DNA from: Desulfobulbaceae bacterium
Lineage (GTDB): Bacteria; Desulfobacterota; Desulfobulbia; Desulfobulbales; DAOVSZ01
Direction: 5' to 3'
NCBI GenBank assembly: GCA_030627725.1
Contig: DAOVSZ010000125.1
Coordinates: 1-7,643, forward strand
DNA: 7,643 nucleotides
In this document: one piece after another, positions 1-6,120 of the stretch
How positions within the stretch are numbered: position 1 is the first letter of the stretch
Layout: each line of letters opens with the position of its first letter
Made by a program: the position numbers and the translations under genes
The notes under the pieces: generated by a model
What the model was told of the DNA's origin: nothing
What the model saw: only the letters and a program-made list of their open reading frames with translations
The model's database searches: none

Positions 1-735
1 CGCTATATGGATGACTCCATGGAAAGAGCGAGTCGGATCATCGTTGTTTCCGATTTTACCCGCAGCGAAGTCAGAGAGGTTTTCGGAGTGGATGATAAAC
101 TGATATCAGTCGTCTCTCCTGGCGTAGCCTCTGATTTTTATCCGCGATCAGAGCAGGAAATCCTTTCCGTGCTGGCCCATTATCGCCTGAAACCCGGTTA
201 TGTCCTGTCTGTCGGCACCCTTGAACCCAGGAAAAATGTGGCCGGGCTGGCGCGGGCATGGCTCAGGCTGCCCCGGCAATTGCGTAAACGTCACCCTCTG
301 GTTCTGGCCGGGAGCCGTGGGTGGAAAACAGAAGAAACAGAAAAAGAACTTTCAGGGGCGGTAGCCAGGGGCGAGATTATCATGCTGGGCTATATCCAGC
401 AGAAAGATCTGCCAGTTCTATATTCAGGTGCTCGGCTTATGGCCTATCTTTCCTTTTATGAGGGATTCGGTATGCCGGTGGTCGAGGCAATGGCATCCGG
501 AACCGCTGTGCTCACTTCCAGCAGGGCCTCCATGCCTGAGGTGGCCGGTGGCGCGGCCTGCCTGGCAGATCCGGATGACGGGGATGCGATTCTGCAAGGC
601 CTGACAGCTCTGCTCGAAGATGATGCAATGCGAGAACGGCTTGAAGGTCTGGGGCTGCAGCGAGCGGCCCAGTACACCTGGAACCGTTCTCTGAACAATC
701 TGCTGGATGCCTTTGGTAAGGCAGTGAATTCATAG
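1..735 (+). CDS. Glycosyltransferase family 4 protein, 5'-truncated by the window edge
   Basis: This is the C-terminal part of a GT-B fold, retaining GT4 glycosyltransferase, which would transfer a sugar from a nucleotide-sugar donor during polysaccharide assembly at the cytoplasmic face of the inner membrane. The frame is open from base 1, where Arg-Tyr precede the first ATG at 7, so the real start lies upstream. Numbering from that ATG, the end of the acceptor domain is seen as IIVVSDFTRSEV (11-22). The donor domain begins at YVLSVGTLEPRKN (65-77), where Arg75 and Lys76 fit the phosphate-binding position. The GT4 EX7E signature is YEGFGMPVVEAMA, with Glu152 and Glu160. The GTLEPRKN form is common in mannosyl- and rhamnosyltransferases of O-antigen clusters, but the sugar cannot be read from sequence. 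About 130-150 N-terminal residues are missing compared with a usual 350-400 residue family member. The next gene lies 357 bp away beyond repeats. Confidence 0.93.
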   Translation, partial: RYMDDSMERASRIIVVSDFTRSEVREVFGVDDKLISVVSPGVASDFYPRSEQEILSVLAHYRLKPGYVLSVGTLEPRKNVAGLARAWLRLPRQLRKRHPLVLAGSRGWKTEETEKELSGAVARGEIIMLGYIQQKDLPVLYSGARLMAYLSFYEGFGMPVVEAMASGTAVLTSSRASMPEVAGGAACLADPDDGDAILQGLTALLEDDAMRERLEGLGLQRAAQYTWNRSLNNLLDAFGKAVNS

Positions 736-787
736 TTGCGGGTTACGGGTTGCGGGTTGCAGGTTGCTTGCGGGTTGTAGATTGCTG
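735..787. repeat. Degenerate GTTGCGG heptamer tandem repeat
   Basis: Starting on the last base of the stop codon, the sequence runs as about seven imperfect 7-bp units: GTTGCGG, GTTACGG, GTTGCGG, GTTGCAG, GTTGCTT, then, after a 4-bp break, GTTGTAG and ATTGCTG. The units decay toward the right. The same heptamer follows the stop of the second glycosyltransferase (3283-3296), and a reverse-strand version occurs near 7500-7517. It does not look coding, and its function is unknown. Confidence 0.75.
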
Positions 788-814
788 GTCGCCCTGCGTG
801 GCCGGTATCAGAAT

Positions 815-1043
815 AGCCCTGAAAGGGCGTTATTCGATAGCCCAGGGTGTAGCAAAGCGGAACCCTGGGTAAAGGAGGCCATCTCTTGTCAAGCCCTGAA
901 GGGGCGGTACAAAACAATCAGTCGATGTATTCCCGCATCTTTATATCGCCCTTACAGGGCTTATCTGTTTGTGGTGCTTTCACTACCCGGGGCTGCGTGC
1001 CGCGCACTGGCCCCGGGCTATTGAATAACGCCCCTTCAGGGCT
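815..1043. repeat. Compound palindromic intergenic element (about 229 bp, inverted arms)
   Basis: The element fills most of the gene-free stretch 736-1092. Its outer ends are inverted copies: AGCCCTGAAAGGGCGTTATT at 815-834 matches the complement of 1024-1043 with one mismatch. Each arm contains the same parts in mirror order: a self-complementary GCCCTGAAAGGGC-type unit (816-828), an 8-bp stem-loop (CCCAGGGT 841-848 with ACCCTGGG 862-869), and a second GCCCTGAAGGGGC unit (893-905). On the right these recur as 948-960, the stem CCCGGGGC 986-993 with GCCCCGGG 1010-1017, and 1030-1042. The non-palindromic centre is about 908-946. Spurious ORFs cross it on both strands. It resembles the dispersed palindromic repeats that often yield false protein calls in Desulfobacterota genomes; copy number here is unknown. 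Confidence 0.8.
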
Positions 1044-1092
1044 GAGATGAGAGAGAATGTAATATTGATTATTTCGCAAAAAAGGCAACCTG

Positions 1093-2247
1093 ATGTTAAA
1101 CATTGATGAGTTAAAAGAGCGTATTCGTCTGGAGGTGTTGTCGCGTAGCGGGCAATTGCCGCCTCCGATTGAGACGGTGGTTCCGCAGTCTCAACCATCT
1201 GAACCACTGCCCTTTGCACGGTTACGGCGCATTGCCAAACGGCTGCACTGCGAATTTGCCCTGCGTTTTGTCGGCTGGCTCCTTCGGCCATGGCGGGGAT
1301 ACCGCAGTCTCCATGCTGATATGCAAAGATGGGAACAGCGTCTTGCCGGCCTGGAGCCAAGGTTTGTCACTTTGGAGCAGTTGATTACAGGTGAGATTGA
1401 TTCGCGCTCTCAGGACTTGATAAGAATAAATCAGGAATTCCACGATCTGCAACGGGATCTGGTCCTGACACGGCAGGCTAATATCCTGCGGGGCTATGAG
1501 CTTAAAAGGCTGATGGATGACCTTAAGGCTGATGGCCGCCTGACCGAAGATGAGAAACAGGTCTTGGCCGACCATGCGGATGACCGTCTGGAGACCTATC
1601 TTCTGGCCTTTGCCGATGCCTGTCGGGGGGATGAGAGAGATATCCGCCGGGACCTCACGGTCTACCTCGACTACCTTGACAAAAGCGGGGCCGGAGTCGT
1701 TGATGCCCCGGTTTTAGATCTGGGATGCGGCCGGGGCGAATGGCTGGGATTATTACTTGACCGGTATCTGATCGGCTCAGGTGTGGATCGAGCACAGGTC
1801 ATGGTGGATCATTGCCTTGACGCCGGGTTTGCAGCAGAGCGGTCCGATGCCCTGGAGGCCCTGCGCGGCAAGGAGATAGACAGCCTGGGCGCAATTACCG
1901 CTTTTCATCTGATCGAGCATCTCCCGTTTCCGCTCCTTTACCGTTTGTTTGAAGAGTCCTACCGCACCTTGCGGCCCGGCGGCATCATTATCTTTGAGAC
2001 CCCTAATCCGGAAAATCCGCTGGTCGGTTCTCACACCTTTTATCACGATCCAACGCACCGTAATCCCCTGACACCATCGGGAATGGAATTTATGGCCCGT
2101 TATCACGGCTTTGTTTCCATTGAAATTCTGCGCCTCCATCCTTATCCTGATTCAGCCCGTCTGGAAGGAAAAGATCTCCTCACCGAGAGGATCAACGCTC
2201 TTCTCTGCGGTTACCAGGACTTCGCCTTAATCGCGGTCAAACCATGA
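1093..2247 (+). CDS. Class I SAM-dependent methyltransferase, WbdD-like, with N-terminal helical extension
   Basis: The protein has 384 residues and probably methylates a sugar of the growing polysaccharide. The catalytic domain covers roughly 200-384. The SAM-binding motif I is VLDLGCGRGEW (207-217), an acidic post-motif is GSGVDRA (228-234), and HLIEHL (272-277), LRPGG (293-297) and ETPNPENP (302-309) follow. The stretch GSHTFYHDPTHRNPLTP (312-328) resembles, as I recall it, the methyltransferase domain of O-antigen chain terminators such as WbdD. No kinase domain follows, so a bifunctional terminator is not encoded in this polypeptide. Residues 1-20 (MLNIDELKERIRLEV) are typical of proteins in such clusters. 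Residues 44-72 are basic and amphipathic with three Trp/Tyr residues, and about 93-147 are charged and helical, possibly a coiled coil. The start is supported by AAGG 7 bp upstream. The stop overlaps the next gene by 4 bp, so the two are probably translationally coupled. Substrate and chain-capping role are inference. Confidence 0.88.
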   Translation: MLNIDELKERIRLEVLSRSGQLPPPIETVVPQSQPSEPLPFARLRRIAKRLHCEFALRFVGWLLRPWRGYRSLHADMQRWEQRLAGLEPRFVTLEQLITGEIDSRSQDLIRINQEFHDLQRDLVLTRQANILRGYELKRLMDDLKADGRLTEDEKQVLADHADDRLETYLLAFADACRGDERDIRRDLTVYLDYLDKSGAGVVDAPVLDLGCGRGEWLGLLLDRYLIGSGVDRAQVMVDHCLDAGFAAERSDALEALRGKEIDSLGAITAFHLIEHLPFPLLYRLFEESYRTLRPGGIIIFETPNPENPLVGSHTFYHDPTHRNPLTPSGMEFMARYHGFVSIEILRLHPYPDSARLEGKDLLTERINALLCGYQDFALIAVKP

Positions 2248-3275
2248 AGATTCTAGTCACCGCCAATCTGGTGCCTTTTATGACCGGAGGGGCTGATGAG
2301 CATATCCGCGGTCTTTGCCGAGGCCTTGTTGCCCATGGCCATGATGTGGAGTTGCTCCGTTTCCCGTTTCGCTTTTCCCCTGAAAAAGATATCAAGGCGC
2401 TCATGGACCATTGTGAAGGTCAGGATTTCAATGTGCCTAACGGTGTTGCCGTGGACCGGGTCATCAGTCTGCAGTTCCCCGGCTATGGCGTGCGTCATGA
2501 CCGTCATACTGTCTGGATCATGCATCAGCACCGGGCGGTCTATGAACTCTATGATCAACAACCGGAGAGTCGGGAACTCAGCCGGTTGCGTGAACTGATT
2601 GTTGACTATGACAATCGTGTCCTGCCCCGTGCCTGGCGTATCTTTGCCAATTCTCGCCGGGTGGCCGAGCGACTCAAGCAGTATAATGGTCTTAAGGCCA
2701 CGTCCTTATACCATCCACCTCCTGGAGCGGAAAATTTTTACAGCAGTGAGTCCTGGAATTATATTTTCTGCCCCAGCCGTCTTGAGAGCCTGAAGCGCCA
2801 GGAACTGCTCATCCGTGCCGCCGCTCTTGTCAAGGCGCCGCTCCGGTTTGTCCTGGCCGGTGACGGTGGTCAAATGGATCACTATCAGCGTCTGATTAAT
2901 GAGTTGGATCTTGCCGGAAAAGTGAGTATGCTCGGCAGAATCAGCGATGCTGAAAAACAGAGCTGGTATGCCCACAGCCTGGCTGTTTTTTTCGGCCCTG
3001 AGGATGAGGATTACGGATACGTCACCCTTGAGGCCATGCTCTCCGCCAGACCGGTTATTACCTGCACCGATTCAGGAGGAACTCTGGAATTTGTACAACA
3101 CGGCCTTACCGGCGTTGTTGTTGAACCATCTCCCGAGGCCGTTGCCCAGGCCATAGAAGAATTCCACGCCGATCGCCGTTGCGCAGCCACTCTTGGGCAA
3201 CAGGGCCTTGAAGCCTGGCACGGTGCAAACATCACATGGGAAAATGTGGTAGAGCGGCTGCTGGAAGAGAGTTAG
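2244..3275 (+). CDS. Glycosyltransferase family 4 protein
   Basis: This is a complete 343-residue GT-B glycosyltransferase. The N-terminal acceptor domain opens with MKILVTANLVPFMTGGADEH (1-20), where GGAD forms the usual glycine-rich loop. The donor domain begins near 172 with YIFCPSRLESLKRQELLI, where Arg179 and Lys184 lie in the phosphate-binding region, followed by FVLAGDGGQ (202-210). The EX7E signature is EDYGYVTLE, with Glu255 and Glu263, and TDSGG (275-279) follows. The start ATG overlaps the methyltransferase stop as ATGA with no good ribosome-binding site, which indicates translational coupling and a shared transcript. The family is retaining, but the donor sugar cannot be assigned. 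It closely resembles the N-terminal half of the following 782-residue protein (shared HTVW/HTVY, DEDYG.VT.EAM and TDSGG blocks), so the two look like paralogues. At 343 residues it is slightly short for GT4, mainly in the acceptor domain. Confidence 0.93.
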   Translation: MKILVTANLVPFMTGGADEHIRGLCRGLVAHGHDVELLRFPFRFSPEKDIKALMDHCEGQDFNVPNGVAVDRVISLQFPGYGVRHDRHTVWIMHQHRAVYELYDQQPESRELSRLRELIVDYDNRVLPRAWRIFANSRRVAERLKQYNGLKATSLYHPPPGAENFYSSESWNYIFCPSRLESLKRQELLIRAAALVKAPLRFVLAGDGGQMDHYQRLINELDLAGKVSMLGRISDAEKQSWYAHSLAVFFGPEDEDYGYVTLEAMLSARPVITCTDSGGTLEFVQHGLTGVVVEPSPEAVAQAIEEFHADRRCAATLGQQGLEAWHGANITWENVVERLLEES

Positions 3276-3282
3276 AGAGAGT

Positions 3283-3296
3283 GTTGCGGGTTACAG
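3283..3296. repeat. Two-unit GTTGCGG heptamer repeat
   Basis: GTTGCGG (3283-3289) followed by GTTACAG (3290-3296) begins 8 bp after the stop of the second glycosyltransferase gene. It matches the first two units of the longer run at 735-748, with one difference in the second unit. Such a short match alone would be weak; its similar position just after a stop codon makes a shared origin plausible. Confidence 0.5.
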
Positions 3297-3320
3297 GTTT
3301 TCCCTAATAAAATCAATCGT

Positions 3321-3402
3321 GTAAGTCGGGTTAGCGAAGCGTAACCCGACAAAACCAGGTTGAAATCGTCGGGTTACGGCCTATCGGCCTAACCCGACCT
3401 AC
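3321..3402. repeat. Paired REP-like inverted repeats (two stem-loops in opposite orientation)
   Basis: There are two stem-loops built on the same 9-bp stem, GTCGGGTTA with TAACCCGAC. The first spans 3325-3350 with loop GCGAAGCG. The second spans 3368-3398, and its stem is extended by GGCC with GGCC after a one-base bulge. The outer flanks GTAA (3321-3324) and CTAC (3399-3402) also nearly mirror each other, so the whole is a head-to-head pair like a BIME. Neither stem is followed by a T-tract, so an intrinsic terminator is unlikely. It could stabilise the upstream mRNA end or tune expression between the two glycosyltransferase genes. A half unit recurs at 5800-5810. Confidence 0.75.
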
Positions 3403-3429
3403 AGGTAAACCGCTTACAAGAATCTAATT

Positions 3430-5778
3430 ATGAAAGTAGCCATTGTCGCCCCCAGTCCTGTCCCTTATGGTATCGGTGGAGCTGAAAAGCTCTGGTGGGG
3501 GCTTTTAAACGCTATCAATCAATACACTGCCCACCAAGCTGAATTGATCAAAATTCCCAGCCCGGAACGGACTTTCCCGGAACTGATCGCAAGCTACCAG
3601 GCCTTCAGCCGACTTGATCTGAGCCATTTCGATCTGATCATATCCACCAAATACCCGGGCTGGATGGTTCACCATCATAACCACACCGTCTATCTACAGC
3701 ACCGGCTGCGCGGTCTCTATGATACCTATCCTGCCGGTCTGCCCAAAGAACCGGGCAGCCTGCCCGCCGGCTTTAGCCGGCTGAAATATCTGCTCAACCA
3801 GCCGCCTGATCGTGCCCATCTGGAGGAATTTTTTGGTGAAGTAACCCGTTTGCTTGGCCATGACCCCGCATTGTTCGCCTTTCCCGGCCCCTTGAGCCGT
3901 GCCGTAATCCACCATCTGGACGGTATAGCCCTGTCACCCGACTCTGTCTGCCGCTACCTTGCCATCTCACATAATGTCGCTGCCAGGGCAGACTATTTTC
4001 CTCTGGAAGCGGAAGTGGAAGTCCTCCACCACCCCGAATATATCCATAAAAGAGATAAACAGGATTACAGGGTTGAAAAGAATAATAAAAAAACAATCTT
4101 CACCGCCAGCCGTCTGGATCCCCCTAAACGCATCGATCTTCTCATCCGGGCCTTTATTAAGGTAAAGGGTGACGTCCGGTTTCAGATTGCGGGTACGGGT
4201 CCGGAAGAGGAGCGGCTGAAGAAACTGGCGGCAGATGATCCTCGCATCCATTTCCTTGGCTGGTGCACTGACGCTGAGATAGCCCAAGCTTATAACGACT
4301 GCCTTTTTGTCCCCTTTATCCCGGCTGATGAAGATTACGGCCTGGTCACCATTGAGGCAATGCGCGCTGCCAGGCCGGTGCTCACCACCACTGACAGCGG
4401 TGGTGTTAACGAACTGGTCAAACATCACCATAACGGATTGGTGGCAGAGCCTGATCCCGGAGCCCTTGCCGAGGCAATGCAGCAACTGCTCGACAATCCG
4501 GATGATACTGTCAGGATGGGTCGGGATGCCTGTGAAACAGTCGCCCCGATCACCTGGGAAAAAACCATCCAGATTCTTTTAAGGCCTAAACCCCTGATCG
4601 TGGTCACCACCACATTCCCGATCTATCCGCCCAGAGGCGGCGGTCAGAGCCGTATCTATCACCTTTACCGGCGCCTGGCCCGTTATGCTGATATTATCCT
4701 GCTCACCCTTACCGACTTTCAGCACCAGACCGGTGAGATAACCATCCAGCCCGGTCTGCGGGAAATCAGGATCCTTAAATCACTCGGTCAGCAAGATCTC
4801 CAGAGGCAACTGGCACTTACCCTGAACGCCTCGATTGATGATATCGTGGCCATTGATAATACCGGCCTCACTCCAAAGTATGGCCAGACCCTCGCTTCGG
4901 TCTGCGCTGATGCCGATCTGGTTATAGTTTCTCACCCATATCTCTACCACGAAATACGCACTGTCTGGAAAGGCCCTGTCTGGTATGAGGCCCATAATGT
5001 TGAGGCTGATATCAAGGCTGATATCCTGAAGGCAGCCCTGGAGGCGGAACTCCCTGAGGCCAGGGACGCCATGCAGAAAATCAGGGAGATCGAGGCTGCC
5101 TGTTGCCGCGATTCCAGCCGGGTTCTCGTTGTCAGCCATGAGGACGGCGATCGGCTGACCAGACTCTATAAGGCCCGGAACCTGACCCTTGTTCCCAACG
5201 GCGTAGACTTGGAATCAACCCCCTTTGTTTCCATTGAAGAACGAGAAGACTACAAACAACGCCTCGGTTTGGCCGGTAATTTCACCGCCATTTTCATGGG
5301 CTCATGGCACGGGCCCAATATTGAGGCTGTGGAACATATCATTAATATGGCTCCATCCTGTCCGGATATCGATTTTTTGATCATGGGCAACGTCTGCGAT
5401 GCCCCCCTGCCGCCATTCCCTCCCACCCTTCACCGGCTTGGGCTTCTGACCGAGGAGGAAAAGGCATGCGTATTGGGCGCAGCCGACATTGCCGTCAACC
5501 CCATGCAAAGCGGGTCCGGCACCAATCTCAAAATGCTCGATTACGCTGCTGCCGGACTCCTCATCCTTACCACCCCGTTCGGCAACCGGGGTCTGAAATT
5601 CACCCCTGACATCCATCTGCTCACAGCCGACCCGGCCGATTTCCCCTCTACATTAAATAGAATAGCAGAGCAGGGAATCGGTCAATACCGGTCTCTCACA
5701 ACCCGCGCCCGCGCCATGGCCGAAGAACACTACAGCTGGACCGTTATAGCAGACCGGTTATTTCTTGCTCTTGATTGA
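3430..5778 (+). CDS. Fused two-domain glycosyltransferase (GT4-GT4-like)
   Basis: The 782-residue protein carries two complete GT-B modules and probably adds two sugars in sequence to the cell-surface polysaccharide. Module one (1-385) opens with MKVAIVAPSPVPYGIGGAEK, has the donor domain at TIFTASRLDPPKR (222-234) and IAGTGPEEERL (253-263), and the EX7E signature EDYGLVTIE with Glu301 and Glu309. Module two (about 387-782) restarts with a fresh Rossmann strand, LIVVTTTFPIYPPRGGGQSR (389-408). It continues with YEAHNVEADI (519-528), VLVVSHED (565-572), LVPNGVDLE (587-595), FMGSWHGPN (622-630) and SGSGTNLKMLDYAAAG (694-709). The last block is the Glyco_trans_1_4 version, where Asp704 stands in place of the second glutamate. 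Module one carries an acceptor-domain insertion of about 60 residues (around 100-165) relative to the preceding gene. The start follows a 154-bp repeat-bearing gap and has only a weak purine stretch (AAGA), so expression may be lower or separately controlled. No membrane segment is seen. Confidence 0.92.
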   Translation: MKVAIVAPSPVPYGIGGAEKLWWGLLNAINQYTAHQAELIKIPSPERTFPELIASYQAFSRLDLSHFDLIISTKYPGWMVHHHNHTVYLQHRLRGLYDTYPAGLPKEPGSLPAGFSRLKYLLNQPPDRAHLEEFFGEVTRLLGHDPALFAFPGPLSRAVIHHLDGIALSPDSVCRYLAISHNVAARADYFPLEAEVEVLHHPEYIHKRDKQDYRVEKNNKKTIFTASRLDPPKRIDLLIRAFIKVKGDVRFQIAGTGPEEERLKKLAADDPRIHFLGWCTDAEIAQAYNDCLFVPFIPADEDYGLVTIEAMRAARPVLTTTDSGGVNELVKHHHNGLVAEPDPGALAEAMQQLLDNPDDTVRMGRDACETVAPITWEKTIQILLRPKPLIVVTTTFPIYPPRGGGQSRIYHLYRRLARYADIILLTLTDFQHQTGEITIQPGLREIRILKSLGQQDLQRQLALTLNASIDDIVAIDNTGLTPKYGQTLASVCADADLVIVSHPYLYHEIRTVWKGPVWYEAHNVEADIKADILKAALEAELPEARDAMQKIREIEAACCRDSSRVLVVSHEDGDRLTRLYKARNLTLVPNGVDLESTPFVSIEEREDYKQRLGLAGNFTAIFMGSWHGPNIEAVEHIINMAPSCPDIDFLIMGNVCDAPLPPFPPTLHRLGLLTEEEKACVLGAADIAVNPMQSGSGTNLKMLDYAAAGLLILTTPFGNRGLKFTPDIHLLTADPADFPSTLNRIAEQGIGQYRSLTTRARAMAEEHYSWTVIADRLFLALD

Positions 5779-5799
5779 TCGGGTGGAAGGCGAAAAAGT

Positions 5800-5810
5800 G
5801 TAGGTCGGGT
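5800..5810. repeat. Half copy of the REP-like GTAGGTCGGGT unit
   Basis: GTAGGTCGGGT here matches the outer arm of the REP-like pair, reading as the complement of 3392-3402 (ACCCGACCTAC). The matching second arm is missing, and the sequence passes straight into the possible minus-strand element. This could be a truncated repeat or a junction left by an insertion. Confidence 0.5.
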
Positions 5811-5820
5811 GGCCGAATAT

Positions 5821-6006
5821 TTACCAACGTACACGTAAACGAACAAGGATTAAAATTGATCGAGGCATTGGACAAGCAATGCGCATGTTAATAATCTGGT
5901 TATTTTGTTTCAGTGTATCAACACCAAGAACTTCCGTGTACGAGCACGAGCACGATTGCAACGGGTCTCTATTGACCCGTATCCGGACTTTCAGTCCTTT
6001 TTTCAA
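5821..6006 (-). other. Possible 61-residue minus-strand ORF within a repeat-like element; doubtful gene
   Basis: The frame encodes MKKGLKVRIRVNRDPLQSCS at its start and ends with ILILVRLRVRW. The composition is odd: a low-complexity SCSCS stretch comes from a CGTGCT repeat, and the tail is an alternating hydrophobic and arginine run. I recognise no domain. Two of the three hairpins described for this region fall inside the frame and the third overlaps its start, which argues against ordinary protein coding. It may be a chance ORF in a dispersed non-coding element or remnant mobile sequence. It shares the gap 5779-6120, in which I see no other gene. Confidence 0.25.
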
Positions 6007-6030
6007 CCCACTGTCTTCAGACGGTGGTTG
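5961..6030. other. Three consecutive stem-loops; possible structured RNA or mobile-element end
   Basis: Three perfect or near-perfect hairpins sit within 70 bp. Hairpin A is ACGGGTC (5961-5967) with GACCCGT (5974-5980), loop of 6. Hairpin B is GGACT (5985-5989) with AGTCC (5993-5997), loop of 3. Hairpin C is CAACC-C-ACTGTC (6004-6015) with GACGGTGGTTG (6020-6030), an 11-bp stem with one bulge and a TTCA tetraloop (TGAA on the other strand). Clustered hairpins like these are known at IS200/IS605-type ends and in structured RNAs. No transposase is present in the window, so this remains a structural observation. Confidence 0.5.
5985..6003 (+). terminator. Candidate weak intrinsic terminator after the polysaccharide genes
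   Basis: Hairpin GGACT/AGTCC (5985-5997) is followed directly by six T residues (5998-6003) on the + strand, matching the stem plus U-tract pattern. The stem is only 5 bp, though CC precedes it. The hairpin lies about 207 bp after the stop of the fused glycosyltransferase and before the ATPase promoter, so it could insulate the two units. Confidence 0.35.
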
Positions 6031-6085
6031 TTGAGTTATGTTTTATAGCTTTATGCTTTTTGGTTCACCATACTGAAAAATAGAC

Positions 6086-6113
6086 GTGACAATTTTTCAA
6101 TGCGAGCTATTAT
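6086..6113 (+). promoter_or_regulatory. Candidate sigma-70 promoter for the ATPase gene
   Basis: GTGACA (6086-6091) is one base from the -35 consensus TTGACA. TATTAT (6108-6113) is one base from the -10 consensus TATAAT. The spacer is 16 bp. Transcription would be expected to begin about 7 bases after the -10 box, at 6119-6121, right at the ATG at 6121. No Shine-Dalgarno sequence precedes that ATG, so the mRNA may be leaderless. Confidence 0.45.
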
Positions 6114-6120
6114 AGTCAGC

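Noticed and set aside
456..917. 153-residue minus-strand ORF
   Set aside because: It is antisense to the conserved donor domain of the first glycosyltransferase and then to repeats; no domain is recognisable.
764..1024. 86-residue + strand ORF
   Set aside because: It lies almost wholly within the heptamer repeat and compound palindrome; its Ser-Pro-Gly-rich translation is the kind of false protein these palindromes produce, and it has no ribosome-binding site.
735..1043. CRISPR array
   Set aside because: The repeats are 7-bp units and palindromes without regular 25-40 bp direct repeats and unique spacers, and there are no cas genes.
918..1103. 61-residue minus-strand ORF
   Set aside because: It crosses the right arm of the same palindrome and overlaps the start of the methyltransferase gene; it translates to the same false-protein pattern.
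1777..2139. 120-residue minus-strand ORF
   Set aside because: It is antisense to the methyltransferase core motifs and has no domain or ribosome-binding site.
3967..4485. 172-residue minus-strand ORF
   Set aside because: It is antisense to the conserved EX7E region of the fused glycosyltransferase, which explains its open frame; no recognisable domain.
6100..6120. ATG at 6100 as the ATPase start
   Set aside because: It lies inside the spacer of the best promoter candidate, lacks a Shine-Dalgarno sequence, and adds residues not typical of the family; it remains possible if transcription starts further upstream.
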